Notes: generated by a model from the letters alone, not told the origin. Positions 35,684 to 44,363 are shown, numbered from the stretch's first letter. The stretch: 64,000 nt of DNA from Streptomyces sp. ITFR-16 (GCF_031844705.1 NZ_CP134609.1:1922001-1986000), one strand, 5' to 3'. Made by a program: numbers and translations.

Positions 35684-38551
35684 TCAGTAGTTGGAGAGGC
35701 GGCGGGGGCCGAGGTCGGTCCGGGCCGGCGGCGCCGCGAGCCGGACGCTCGCGCCGAGGACGGTCAGCCCCTGGGTGGCCACCACGACCGGTTCCAGGGC
35801 GACCGAGACCACCTCGGGGTGGTCGTCGACCAGCCGGGAGACCCGCAGCAGCAATTCCTCCAGCGCGGCGGTGTCCACCGGCGCGGAGCCGCGCCAGCCG
35901 AACAGGACCGGGGCAGCGCGGATGGAGCGGATCAGCTCGGCGGCGTCGCGGTCGGTGGCCGGGACCAGGCGGTGGGCGGTGTCGCCGAGGAGTTCGGAGG
36001 GCGCGCCCGCGAGGCCGAAGGAGAGGACGGCACCAGCGGCCGGGTCGATCGAGGCCCGGACGACGGTGTCGACGCCGCGCGGGGCCATGGCCTGGACCAC
36101 GGGCCGGAGCTCGGCGGGCTTGCCGAGCAGGGCGGTCAGTTCGGCGTACGCGCGGCGCAGCGCGCTCTCGCCGTCGAGGTCCAGCCGGACGCCGCCGAGG
36201 TCGGCGCGGTGGCGCAGATGGGGGGCGGTGGTCTTCAGCGCGACCGGGTAGCCGAGCTGTCCGGCCGCCGCGACGGCGGCCTCGGCGTCGGGGGCGGGCA
36301 GCGTCGGCCGGACGGTGATGCCGTAGCAGGCGAGGAGTGCACGGGCCTCGTCGTGCTCCAGGGGCCGGCCGCGCGGATCGGGGTCCTTGCCGAGCAGGGC
36401 GTCGATCCGGGCGGCGGCACCCGGCGCGTCGATGGTGTCGTCGAGGAACTCGGGCACCTTGCCGGGGACCGCCGCCTGGCGGCGCCACTGGGCGTACTTC
36501 ACGGCTTCGGCGAGCGCGCGGACGGCGCGTTCGGCGGCGGGGTAGGCGGGGATACGGCCGACCGCGCGGGGGATCGCGGCGGTGTCCGCGGGCTCGGCGG
36601 CTTCGGCGGCTTCGGCGGTTGCGGCAGTTCCGGCGGGGGCGCCCGGGGGGCGTGCCGGGGCCGGGCGCTGCTGGGCCACGGTGCTGGTGGCGGCGGCCAG
36701 CGCCTCGGCCAGGCCGCCGATCTCGACATGGACCACGGCCACCGGCTTGGCCGGTCCGGTGGCGGCCGCCGCGTGCAGCGCGGTGGCCAGGACCTCGCCG
36801 TCGCCCGACTCCGCCTCGCCGTTCTCCCCCACCCAGGGGATGGCCGTCACGATCACGGCGTCGCAGCCCCCGTCGGCGAGCGCGGCGGCCAGCGCGTCCC
36901 GGAAGTCCTGCGGAGTGGCGGCCGTGGTGAGGTCGACGGGCGGGCGCGGGCGGAGCCCCTCGGCCAGGCAGGCGTCGTACGTGAGCAGCCCGAGGGACTC
37001 GGAGTTGCCGAGGATCGCGACGCGTCCGCCGGCCGGGAGCGGCTGGTCGGCGAGGAGGAGCCCGGCGTCGACCATCTCCGTCACCGTGTCGACGCGGATC
37101 ACGCCGGCCTGCCGCATCAGCGCGGAGACCGTGGCGTCCGGGATGCGGCTGACGGGGACCGCGTGGCCGGGCGGGGTGGAGCCGCTGTGCCGGGCGCCCT
37201 TGACCACGACGACCGGCTTCACGGCGGCGGTCCGGCGGGCGAGGCGGGTGAACTTGCGGGGGTTGCCGAGCGACTCCAGGTACAGCAGGGCGACATCGGT
37301 GTCCGGGTCCTCGTACCAGTACTGGAGGAAGTCGTTTCCGGAGATGTCGGCGCGGTTGCCCGCCGAGATGAAGGTGGAGAGGCCCGCGCCTCGCCGGTAG
37401 AGCCCGGACAGCAGGGCGATGCCGATCGCGCCGGACTGGGTGAACAGGCCGATGCGCCCGGAGGCGGGCCGCTCCGGCGCGAGGGAGGCGTTGAGCCGGA
37501 CCGCCTCGGAGTTGTTGATGACACCGAAGGCGTTGGGCCCGATGATGCGCATGCCGTACGAACGGGCCTGGCGCACCAGTTCGCGCTGGCGTTCGCGCCC
37601 CTCCGCGCCCCACTCGGCGTATCCGGCGGAGAGGACCACCAGGCCCTGCACGCCGTGCTCCCCGCAGTCCGCGACGGCCTCCGGCACCCGGTCGGCGGGG
37701 ACGGCGACGACCGCGAGGTCCACGGACTCGTCGATCTCGCCGAGGGAGCGGTGGGCGGGGACCCCGTCGATGGTGGCCTGGTCGGGGGCGATGGCGCTGT
37801 TGACGGCGTAGGCGCGGCCGGTGAAGCCCGCGGCCAGGAGGTTGCGCAGGACCGTGCGGCCGACGCCGCCGGGGGTGCGGCCGACGCCGATGACGGCGAC
37901 GGAGCCCGGGGCGAGCAGCCGCTGCACCGAGCGCGCCTCGGCGCGCTGTTCGCGGGCGCGCTGGACGGCCAGGGACTCGGCGGTCGGTTCGAGGTCCAGG
38001 GTCAGATGGACGGAGCCGTCCTCGAAGCTGCGCTGCTGGGTGTACCCGGCGTCCCGGAACACCTTGATCATCTTGTTGTTGGCGGGCAGCACCTCGGCGG
38101 CGAAGCGCCGGATGCCGCGCTCGCGGGCGACGGCCGCGATGTGTTCGAGCAGGGTCGAGGCCACGCCCCGGCCCTGGTGCGCGTCCTGGACGAGGAAGGC
38201 GACCTCGGCCTCGTCGGCGGGGGCGGAGGCGGGCCGGCCGGTCGCGTCGATCCGGTCGAAGCGGACGGTGGCGATGAACTCGCCGCCCACGGTGACGGCC
38301 AGTCCCACCCTGTCGACGTAGTCGTGATGGGTGAAGCGGTGGACGTCCTTGGCGGAGAGCCGGGGGTAGGGCGCGAAGAAGCGGTAGTACTTCGACTCGT
38401 CGGACACCTGCTCGTAGAAGCTGACCAGCCGGTCGGCGTCGTCCGTGGTGATCGGCCTGATCCGCGCGGTGCCGCCGTCGCGGAGCACCACGTCCGCCTC
38501 CCAGTGATCGGGGTAGGCGTGATGCGGACTCTGCTCCGGAGAGGGCTGCAT
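35684..38551 (-). CDS. GNAT acetyltransferase fused to ADP-forming acyl-CoA-synthetase-like protein (Pat/Pka-type)
   Basis: 955 residues. An N-terminal GNAT domain (about 20-190) with the acetyl-CoA loop QDAHQGRGVASTLL; then the CoA-binding domain (VAVIGVGRTPGGVGR), the succinyl-CoA-ligase-like domains (IIGPNAFGVINN) and a C-terminal ATP-grasp domain (about 720-950, GYPVALKTTAPHLRHRAD). Proteins of this kind acetylate lysines of enzymes such as acetyl-CoA synthetase and read acyl-CoA, nucleotide or amino-acid levels. The GNAT module is N-terminal, the reverse of enterobacterial Pat. An Ala/Pro-rich insert (about 610-660) is unusual. Divergent from ptsH. Confidence 0.9.
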   Translation of the reverse strand: MQPSPEQSPHHAYPDHWEADVVLRDGGTARIRPITTDDADRLVSFYEQVSDESKYYRFFAPYPRLSAKDVHRFTHHDYVDRVGLAVTVGGEFIATVRFDRIDATGRPASAPADEAEVAFLVQDAHQGRGVASTLLEHIAAVARERGIRRFAAEVLPANNKMIKVFRDAGYTQQRSFEDGSVHLTLDLEPTAESLAVQRAREQRAEARSVQRLLAPGSVAVIGVGRTPGGVGRTVLRNLLAAGFTGRAYAVNSAIAPDQATIDGVPAHRSLGEIDESVDLAVVAVPADRVPEAVADCGEHGVQGLVVLSAGYAEWGAEGRERQRELVRQARSYGMRIIGPNAFGVINNSEAVRLNASLAPERPASGRIGLFTQSGAIGIALLSGLYRRGAGLSTFISAGNRADISGNDFLQYWYEDPDTDVALLYLESLGNPRKFTRLARRTAAVKPVVVVKGARHSGSTPPGHAVPVSRIPDATVSALMRQAGVIRVDTVTEMVDAGLLLADQPLPAGGRVAILGNSESLGLLTYDACLAEGLRPRPPVDLTTAATPQDFRDALAAALADGGCDAVIVTAIPWVGENGEAESGDGEVLATALHAAAATGPAKPVAVVHVEIGGLAEALAAATSTVAQQRPAPARPPGAPAGTAATAEAAEAAEPADTAAIPRAVGRIPAYPAAERAVRALAEAVKYAQWRRQAAVPGKVPEFLDDTIDAPGAAARIDALLGKDPDPRGRPLEHDEARALLACYGITVRPTLPAPDAEAAVAAAGQLGYPVALKTTAPHLRHRADLGGVRLDLDGESALRRAYAELTALLGKPAELRPVVQAMAPRGVDTVVRASIDPAAGAVLSFGLAGAPSELLGDTAHRLVPATDRDAAELIRSIRAAPVLFGWRGSAPVDTAALEELLLRVSRLVDDHPEVVSVALEPVVVATQGLTVLGASVRLAAPPARTDLGPRRLSNY

Positions 38552-38686
38552 GGGCCAAGCCTACGGCCGCCTCACGGGTCGCGTGGGTGCCGGGGCCGGG
38601 GCAGTCTGAGGGTGGCCGGCCGGTGGTGCGGGGCGGGCCGGGGACGGCCCGCGGGTCGGCCCGGAGCATCGCGCACCCCATGAGAG

Positions 38687-38702
38687 ACTGGTCTAGACAA
38701 CC
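38687..38702. promoter_or_regulatory. DasR-responsive element (dre) upstream of ptsH
   Basis: ACTGGTCTAGACAACC differs from the remembered dre consensus ACTGGTCTAGACCACT at two or three positions in the right flank only, and keeps the core palindrome GGTCTAGAC. It ends 23 bases before the ptsH ATG, overlapping the promoter. DasR, an N-acetylglucosamine-phosphate-responsive GntR regulator, controls PTS genes in Streptomyces (established). It could also touch the divergent GNAT gene 136 bases away. Confidence 0.75.
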
Positions 38703-38725
38703 ATTGATTCGTGAAGGGCAGAACC

Positions 38726-39007
38726 ATGGCTGAGCGCCGCGTCAACGTCGGTTGGGCCGAGGGCCTGCACGCCCGCCCCGCTTCCATCTTCGTCCGTGCC
38801 GCTACGGCCTCCGGCGTCCCCGTCACCATCGCCAAGGCGGACGGCAACCCGGTGAACGCGGCCTCCATGCTCGCGGTGCTCGGCCTCGGCGCGCAGGGCG
38901 GCGAGGAGATCGTGCTCGCGTCCGAGGCGGACAACGCCGAGGCCGCTCTGGACCGTCTGGCCAAGCTGGTCGCCGAGGGGCTCGAGGAGCTTCCGGAGAC
39001 CGTCTGA
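38726..39007 (+). CDS. ptsH: HPr phosphocarrier protein of the PTS
   Basis: 93 residues from ATG 38726 with AAGGG upstream. H15 in GLHARPAS is the site phosphorylated by enzyme I, and S47 in VNAASMLAVLGLGA is the position equal to the regulatory serine, although the sequence around it is not that of an HPr-kinase substrate. HPr passes phosphate from PEP to sugar-specific IIA proteins, including the N-acetylglucosamine system. A dre site lies at the promoter and a terminator follows. Confidence 0.96.
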   Translation: MAERRVNVGWAEGLHARPASIFVRAATASGVPVTIAKADGNPVNAASMLAVLGLGAQGGEEIVLASEADNAEAALDRLAKLVAEGLEELPETV

Positions 39008-39038
39008 TTCGAGGCGGTCGCGACCGCTCGGATTTCTG

Positions 39039-39081
39039 CGAAGAAGCCGCGGCACCCCTGAGGGGTGTCGCGGCTTCTTCG
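39039..39081 (+). terminator. Hairpin terminator after ptsH
   Basis: Twenty-base arms 39039-39058 and 39062-39081 with loop TGA and one G-U pair; it starts 32 bases after the ptsH stop. A weaker hairpin (39101-39108 with 39115-39122) follows, nearer the convergent GntR gene. Confidence 0.82.
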
Positions 39082-39171
39082 TTCACACAAAAGGCGCGGC
39101 CTGCCCGACGGAATTCGGGCAGCCGAAAGAAAGCCCCGCGAAATACCCGCTCTTTGTATACGGGGGCATTG

Positions 39172-39876
39172 TTAAAGGCGGCCGCTCGGGGTGTTTACGG
39201 AATGTTGCGAACTCCTCACCCGGCCGGGACGGGCGGCGGCCTCCGGGCGGCCCGGGCGGCGCAGCCGGTGGGCGGCGGTGGCCCGCTCGGCGTGCTGGGC
39301 GGCGAGGGCCCTGGCGCGGTCCGCGTCCCCCCGGGCCACGGCGTCCACGATGGCCCCGTGCTCGGCCCAGGAGTCGGCGGGGCGGGCCGGCTGGTCGACC
39401 GCGTACATCCAGGCGATCTTGTGCCGCAGCTGGGTGAGCAGGGCGATCAGGCCCGCGCTGCCCGAGGCCTGGGCGAGCGTCTCGTGGAACCAGCCGCCCA
39501 GGGAGCGCAGATCCTCCCCCTCGCCCCGGCGGGCCCGCTCCTGGCCCAGCCTGACCAGGCCGCGCAACACCTTGAGGTGCGCCTCGGTGCGGCGCTGGGC
39601 GGCGCGGGCCGCACCGAGCGGCTCCAGCAGCATCCGGACCTCCAGGAGGTCGGCGGCCTCCTGCTCGGTCGGCTCGGCGACACAGGCTCCGGCGTGCCGG
39701 CGGGTGACGACGAAACCCTCGGACTCCAGGGTGCGCAGCGCTTCGCGGACCGGGACCCGGGAGACCCCGTAACGGCGCGCGAGCACCTCCTCGGTGAGTC
39801 GGCTGCCGCGCTCGAAGACACCGGAGACGATGTCGTCACGGATTGCCGTGCATACCGAATGCGCCGGAATGCGCAT
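39172..39876 (-). CDS. GntR-family (FCD) transcriptional regulator
   Basis: 234 residues, ATG with GGAGG seven bases ahead. Winged helix at 5-70 (LTEEVLARRYGVSRVPVREA) and an FCD ligand domain (about 80-205) rich in Leu/Arg/Ala helices with the metal-type residues E, H and H in FHETLAQAS and EHGAIVDAVARGD. Such regulators respond to carboxylates or sugar acids. The ligand and target are unknown; despite its place next to ptsH it is not DasR, which has a different C-terminal domain. C-terminal 25 residues are basic. Confidence 0.88.
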   Translation of the reverse strand: MRIPAHSVCTAIRDDIVSGVFERGSRLTEEVLARRYGVSRVPVREALRTLESEGFVVTRRHAGACVAEPTEQEAADLLEVRMLLEPLGAARAAQRRTEAHLKVLRGLVRLGQERARRGEGEDLRSLGGWFHETLAQASGSAGLIALLTQLRHKIAWMYAVDQPARPADSWAEHGAIVDAVARGDADRARALAAQHAERATAAHRLRRPGRPEAAARPGRVRSSQHSVNTPSGRL

Positions 39877-40041
39877 GTCCGAACCTCCGCATTAATCCCC
39901 GCGAAACGCGGCCGATCGACGCCTGCACCGTGACTCTATTGCAATGCGGACGCATTTCCGATGCCGGGTGGAAATTCATGAATATCTTTTGGTCACGGAC
40001 CCGTTCGGCGACAGGTGAGGCCGAGTGCCCGGCGCGGCGGG

Positions 40042-40082
40042 CACGACGAAGGCCCCGGCGTGGTGCCGGGGCCTTCGTCGTG
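40042..40082 (-). terminator. Hairpin terminator after the M23 peptidase gene
   Basis: Perfect 18-bp stem, 40042-40059 with 40065-40082, loop GTGGT; 30 bases past the stop codon of the leftward M23 gene. Confidence 0.85.
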
Positions 40083-40111
40083 GGGTTCCGTGGGGGGAAG
40101 CTTCGGGCCGG

Positions 40112-40945
40112 TCAGACCGTGACGCCGTGCGCGCGCAGGTAGGCGACGGGGTCCATGTCGGAGCCGTACGAGGGCGTGGTGCGGGCCTCGAAGTGGAGGT
40201 GCGGGCCCGTGGAGTTGCCGGTGGAGCCGGAGAGCCCGATCTGCCGGCCCGCGCCGACGCTCTGGCCGACGGAGACACCGATGGAGGAGAGGTGGCCGTA
40301 CTGGGTGTACGTGCCGTCCGCCATCCGGAGCACGATGTTGTTGCCGTACGCGCCGCCCCAGCCGGCCTCGACGACCGTGCCGGAGCCGACCGCGACGACG
40401 GAGCTGCCGGACGCGGCGTGGAAGTCGATGCCGGAGTGGCTGCCGGAGGACCAGAGCGAGCCGCTGGACTTGTAGCCGGTGGTCACGTACGAACCGGCGA
40501 CGGGGAGCCGGAAGGACGCGCCCAGGGCGGTGCGCGCGGTGGAGCGGGTGGCGCGCGAGGCGCTCTCACGGGCCTTCTCGGCGCGGGCGGCCTTCGCCTT
40601 GGCCTTCGCCGCCGCCTTGGCCTTGGCCTCGGCCTTCTTCTTCGCCTCGGCCTTCTTCGCGGCCTTCGCCTTGGCTTCCGCCTTCTTCTCGGCGACATCG
40701 GCCTGGTGCTGCTGCACGTCGGCCTGCGCCTCGATCCGCTCGGCGAGGGTGTTCTCGATGGTGATGATCTGCGAGAGACCGGTCTCGCCTGCGGAGGGGG
40801 TCCCGGTGTCCGCGGCGAGGGCCGGGGAGGCCAGCCCGCCGATGACGCCGGTGGTGGCGAGAGTCGCGATGCCGACAGCCTTCGCGCCGCGGCGCGTCAG
40901 ACGGTTCGGGGCACGGTGCTTCCCGGTGGCACGGGTGAACGCCAT
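40112..40945 (-). CDS. Secreted M23-family (LytM) cell-wall peptidase
   Basis: 277 residues. Basic N-terminus and a hydrophobic core (GIATLATTGVIGGLASPALA) with cleavage expected after ALA (about residue 44). Residues 83-133 are an Ala/Lys/Glu helix (coiled-coil or wall spacer). The C-terminal LytM domain (about 145-277) has zinc ligands in HSGIDFH (H and D) and HLHFEAR (HxH), so it should cleave peptidoglycan cross-bridges. It is preceded by a c-di-AMP riboswitch (40972-41117), linking hydrolysis to osmotic state. Confidence 0.93.
   Translation of the reverse strand: MAFTRATGKHRAPNRLTRRGAKAVGIATLATTGVIGGLASPALAADTGTPSAGETGLSQIITIENTLAERIEAQADVQQHQADVAEKKAEAKAKAAKKAEAKKKAEAKAKAAAKAKAKAARAEKARESASRATRSTARTALGASFRLPVAGSYVTTGYKSSGSLWSSGSHSGIDFHAASGSSVVAVGSGTVVEAGWGGAYGNNIVLRMADGTYTQYGHLSSIGVSVGQSVGAGRQIGLSGSTGNSTGPHLHFEARTTPSYGSDMDPVAYLRAHGVTV
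40577..40697 (-). repeat. Low-complexity Ala/Lys coding tract in the M23 gene
   Basis: About 40 codons alternating GCC/GCG with AAG and GAG, giving AKAKAAKKAEAKKK-like repeats. The DNA repeats GCCTTGGCCTTCG-type units imperfectly. Length is likely to vary among strains. Confidence 0.7.
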
Positions 40946-40971
40946 GGGGTGGCTGGTCCTTTCCTTCCTTC

Positions 40972-41117
40972 TCGCCTACCGGGTTAGCTGACGGGTTCGG
41001 AGCAGGAAGGTCTCCTACGGATGCGCCGGCCTCGCACGAGGCGCGGGCGTCCGATTCACCCCAGGGACTGCGTGGGTCCCCGGCTCCCCAGGCTCGCGCC
41101 TGACGGGGACTCGGCGA
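40972..41117 (-). ncRNA. c-di-AMP (ydaO/yuaA) riboswitch controlling the M23 peptidase gene
   Basis: On the minus strand the leader holds the conserved aptamer parts in order: a closing stem TCGCC (41113-41117) with GGCGA (40972-40976), GGGGAGCCGGGGACCC, GGGGTGAATC, GTAGGAGACCTTCCTGCTCC, and the near-invariant CCGTCAGCTAACC. In Streptomyces this class precedes genes of cell-wall hydrolases, and c-di-AMP binding turns expression off (established). Only 26 bases separate the aptamer from the ATG, so control could be at translation or through a terminator that overlaps the aptamer end. Confidence 0.93.
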
Positions 41118-41170
41118 TGGCTGCCCGGTATGGCACGGATGCGGCATACGAGTGACGGACAGCGGAGCCG

Positions 41171-41200
41171 ACGCTAAGCGGGGCCGCTTCCCGTCACCAA
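41171..41200 (-). promoter_or_regulatory. Candidate promoter of the riboswitch-M23 transcript
   Basis: TTGGTG (41195-41200) and TAGCGT (41171-41176) on the minus strand, 18 bases apart, would start RNA about 50 bases before the aptamer. It fits an HrdB-type promoter loosely. Confidence 0.35.
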
Positions 41201-41268
41201 ACGGACAGCCGGTTTTGTAGCGCATCCCACAGGGCAGAGGGGCAACCTCTCCCGCAAAGCGGACAAAA

Positions 41269-41308
41269 CGGAAGGCTCCGGCGGGGATCGACCCGCCGGA
41301 GCCTTCCG
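41269..41308 (-). terminator. Hairpin terminator after the M16 peptidase pair
   Basis: Perfect 17-bp stem, 41269-41285 with 41292-41308, loop GATCGA; 28 bases past the stop of the second M16 gene and upstream of the M23 leader, isolating the two. Confidence 0.85.
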
Positions 41309-41336
41309 TCTGCCCCGGTTCGGGGCGGTGTGAGGG

Positions 41337-42749
41337 TCAGCCGCTGACGACCGACACCTCTCCGATGCCGAGCGCCCTGACGGGCTCCTCGATCTGCGCG
41401 GCGTCGCCGACCAGCACCGTGACCAGCCGGTCCCCCGGGAACGCGTTGACCACGGCCGCGGTGGCCTCCACCGTGCCCGTCTCGGCGAGGCGCGCGTACA
41501 GCTGCGCCTGGTAGTCGTCCGGGAGGTGCTGCTCGACCTGGTCGGCCAGGGTGCCCGCGACGGAGGCCGCCGTCTCGAACTTCAGCGGGGCGACGCCCAC
41601 GAGGTTCTGCACGGCCGTCTCGCGCTCGGCGTCCGTCAGCCCCTCGGCCGCCAGCGTGCGCAGGACCTTCCACAGGTCCTCCAGCGCCGGACCGGTGGAC
41701 TCGGTGTCCACGGACCCGCTGATGGCGAGCATCGCGGCCCCCGTCGCCCCCGAGGCGGAGTCCGGGGCGGAGGAGCGCAGCACCTGGGCGAAGGCCCGCA
41801 CGCCGTACGTGTAGCCCTTCTCCTCGCGCAGCACCCGGTCGAGCCGGGAGGTGAGCGTGCCGCCCAGGCAGTACGTCCCGAGCACCTGGGCCGGCCACAC
41901 GCTGTCGTGGCGGTCGGCGCCGATCCGGCCGATCAGCAGCTGCGTCTGCACCGCGCCGGGCCGGTCCACGATCACCACACGGCCGGTGTCGTCGGCGGTG
42001 ATCGGCGGGACGGGACGGGGCTCGGCCGTGTTGCCCGACCAGTCGCCGAGGGTGTCGGCGAGCAGCGCGTCCAGGTCGATGCCGGTCAGGTCGCCGACGA
42101 CCACGGCGGTCGCGGTGGACGGGCGGACGTGCGCGTCGTAGAAGGCGCGCACGGCGGCGGAGTCGATCCGCGCCACGGTCTCCTCGGTGCCCAGCCGCGG
42201 GCGCGACATGCGGGCCGTGGCCGGGAAGAGTTCCTTGGAGAGCTGCTTGGCCGCGCGGCGGGCCGGGTTGGCCTGCTCGTGGGGGATCTCGTCCAGGCGG
42301 TTGCCCACCAGCCGCTCGATCTCGCTGTCGGCGAAGGCCGGCGCCCGCAGCGCCTCGGCGACCAGGCCGAGCGCCTTGGCCAGCCGGGACGCCGGAACCT
42401 CCAGGGAGACCCGGACACCGGGGTGGTCGGCGTGGGCGTCCAGGGTGGCGCCGCACCGCTCCAGCTCGGCGGCGAACTCCTCGGCGCTCTGCTTGTCGGT
42501 GCCCTCGGACAGTGCGCGCGACATGATCGTCGCGACCCCGTCCAGTCCCTCGGGCTCGGCGTCCAGCGGGGCGTCGAGGAAGATCTCGACGGCGACGACC
42601 TGCTGGCCGGGGCGGTGGCAGCGCAGCACCGTGAGGCCGTTGGGCAGGGAGCCGCGCTCGGGCGCGGGGAAGGCCCAGGGCCTGGCCACGCCGGGGGCGG
42701 GCTGCGGGTGGTACTCCATCGAGACTCCAGTCGCGGCAGCGTCGGTCAC
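41337..42749 (-). CDS. M16-family peptidase, non-catalytic partner
   Basis: 470 residues, GTG at 42749 overlapping the stop of the first M16 gene as GTGA. Two M16 domains are visible (about 30-190 and 205-400), with YDAHVRPSTATAVVVGDLTG and the arginine/tyrosine patch REEKGYTYGVRAFAQ of the C-terminal domain. The zinc motif HxxEH is absent: the place is taken by ERCGATLDAHAD. It probably pairs with the active subunit to close the chamber, as in other bacterial M16B heterodimers. Confidence 0.9.
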   Translation of the reverse strand: MTDAAATGVSMEYHPQPAPGVARPWAFPAPERGSLPNGLTVLRCHRPGQQVVAVEIFLDAPLDAEPEGLDGVATIMSRALSEGTDKQSAEEFAAELERCGATLDAHADHPGVRVSLEVPASRLAKALGLVAEALRAPAFADSEIERLVGNRLDEIPHEQANPARRAAKQLSKELFPATARMSRPRLGTEETVARIDSAAVRAFYDAHVRPSTATAVVVGDLTGIDLDALLADTLGDWSGNTAEPRPVPPITADDTGRVVIVDRPGAVQTQLLIGRIGADRHDSVWPAQVLGTYCLGGTLTSRLDRVLREEKGYTYGVRAFAQVLRSSAPDSASGATGAAMLAISGSVDTESTGPALEDLWKVLRTLAAEGLTDAERETAVQNLVGVAPLKFETAASVAGTLADQVEQHLPDDYQAQLYARLAETGTVEATAAVVNAFPGDRLVTVLVGDAAQIEEPVRALGIGEVSVVSG

Positions 42750-44116
42750 TGGTCCGCCCCTTCCGGCGCGTCGGTGTCGGTGGCGGCGTCCGCCTCTTCG
42801 GCGGATTCGGCCGACTCGATGGGCTCGTAGACCAGGACCGCCCGGTTGTCGGGCCGCAGCTGGGCCGCGGCGGCGGCCTTGACCTCTTCCGCCGTGACGT
42901 CGAGGACCCGGTGCACGGCGGTCAGGGCGAGCTGGGGGTCGCCGAACAGCACCGCGTACCGGCACAGTTCGTCGGCGCGGCCCGCGACCGTGCCGAGGCG
43001 GTCCAGCCACTCGCGCTCCAACTGGGCCTGCGCGCGTTCCATTTCCTCGGGCGTGGGGCCCTCCTCGGCGAACCGGGCGAGCTCCTCGTCGACGGCGGCC
43101 TCGATCTGTGCCACCTCGACCCCGCCGGACGTCTTGACGTCCAGCCAGCCGAGCGAGGGCGCGCCGGCCAGCCGGAGCAGCCCGAATCCGGCGGCGACGG
43201 CCGTCCGGTCGCGGCGGACCAGGCGGTTGTGCAGCCGGGACGACTCGCCGCCGCCGAGCACGGTGAGGGCGAGATCGGCGGCGTCGCACTCGCGGGTGCC
43301 GTCGTGGGGCAGCCGGTAGGCGGCCATCAGGGCGCGCGCCGGCACCTCCTCGCGGACCTCCTCGCGCAGCTGGCCGCCGATGGTCCCGGGCAGCGCGCCG
43401 TCGCGCGGCGGCTGCTTGCCGTCGTGCGACGGGATGGAGCCGAAGTACTTCTCGATCCAGGCGAGCGTCTGCTCGGGGTCGATGTCACCGACGACCGACA
43501 GCACCGCGTTGTTCGGCGCGTAGTACGTACGGAAGAAGGTCCGCGCGTCCTCGAGGGTGGCCGCGTCCAGGTCGGCCATCGAGCCGATCGGGGTGTGGTG
43601 GTACGGGTGGCCCTCCGGGTAGGCGAGGGCGGTGAGCCTCTCGAACGCGGTGCCGTACGGGACGTTGTCGTAGCGCTGTCGGCGCTCGTTCTTGACGACG
43701 TCGCGCTGGTTCTCCATGGACTCCTCGTCGAGCGCGGCGAGCAGGGAGCCCATCCGGTCGGCCTCGAGCCACAGGGCCAGCTCCAGCTGGTGCGTCGGCA
43801 TCGTCTCGAAGTAGTTGGTGCGCTCGAAGCTGGTCGTCCCGTTGAGCGAGCCGCCGGCGCCCTGCACCAGCTCGAAGTGCCCGTTCCCCTTGACCTGGCC
43901 GGAGCCCTGGAACATCAGGTGCTCGAAGAGGTGAGCCAGACCTGTGCGTCCCTTGACCTCGTGGCGCGAGCCGACGTCGTACCAGAGGCACACCGCGGCG
44001 ACCGGGGTCAGATGGTCCTCGGAGAGCACCACGCGCAGGCCGTTGGCCAGACGGTGCTCGGTCGCTGTCAAGCCGCCGGAGCCGGCCTGGGCTGTGGCCG
44101 TGTGACCCATGGGCAT
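42746..44116 (-). CDS. M16-family zinc peptidase, catalytic subunit
   Basis: 456 residues from ATG 44116, six bases after AAGGG; the longer frame upstream is not conserved. The inverted zinc motif HLFEH (62-66) with conserved E, H and H and the later downstream Glu region (NQRDVVKNERRQRYDN) shows an active protease. It degrades small peptides or signal sequences in the cytosol. The acidic C-terminus (SAESAEEADAATDTD) precedes a GTGA overlap with the partner gene. A 248-base divergent spacer separates it from parC. Confidence 0.92.
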   Translation of the reverse strand: MPMGHTATAQAGSGGLTATEHRLANGLRVVLSEDHLTPVAAVCLWYDVGSRHEVKGRTGLAHLFEHLMFQGSGQVKGNGHFELVQGAGGSLNGTTSFERTNYFETMPTHQLELALWLEADRMGSLLAALDEESMENQRDVVKNERRQRYDNVPYGTAFERLTALAYPEGHPYHHTPIGSMADLDAATLEDARTFFRTYYAPNNAVLSVVGDIDPEQTLAWIEKYFGSIPSHDGKQPPRDGALPGTIGGQLREEVREEVPARALMAAYRLPHDGTRECDAADLALTVLGGGESSRLHNRLVRRDRTAVAAGFGLLRLAGAPSLGWLDVKTSGGVEVAQIEAAVDEELARFAEEGPTPEEMERAQAQLEREWLDRLGTVAGRADELCRYAVLFGDPQLALTAVHRVLDVTAEEVKAAAAAQLRPDNRAVLVYEPIESAESAEEADAATDTDAPEGADQ

Positions 44117-44363
44117 GTACGTCCCTTCGATCGCGATACTGGTTTTACTGCGAGACCTGCCACTGTAAGCAAGCGCACCGACACCTGGCGAAGTTCCCGT
44201 GCCGCGAAAGTTAGCGGGAAAGAGGGTCCCGACCGCCTCGGGACGGGTGGAGAACGCCCTTTGGGACGGGTCGAGGTCGGGGTTGTCAGTGGGGCGGTCC
44301 ACAATGGTGCGCGTCAGAACCTGAGGTTGCCCGAACAGAATCCGTGAAGGAGTCGCAGCAGCG

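Noticed and set aside
39172-39876. GntR gene next to ptsH as a DasR candidate
   Set aside because: The C-terminal domain is of the FCD type, whereas DasR has a UTRA domain.
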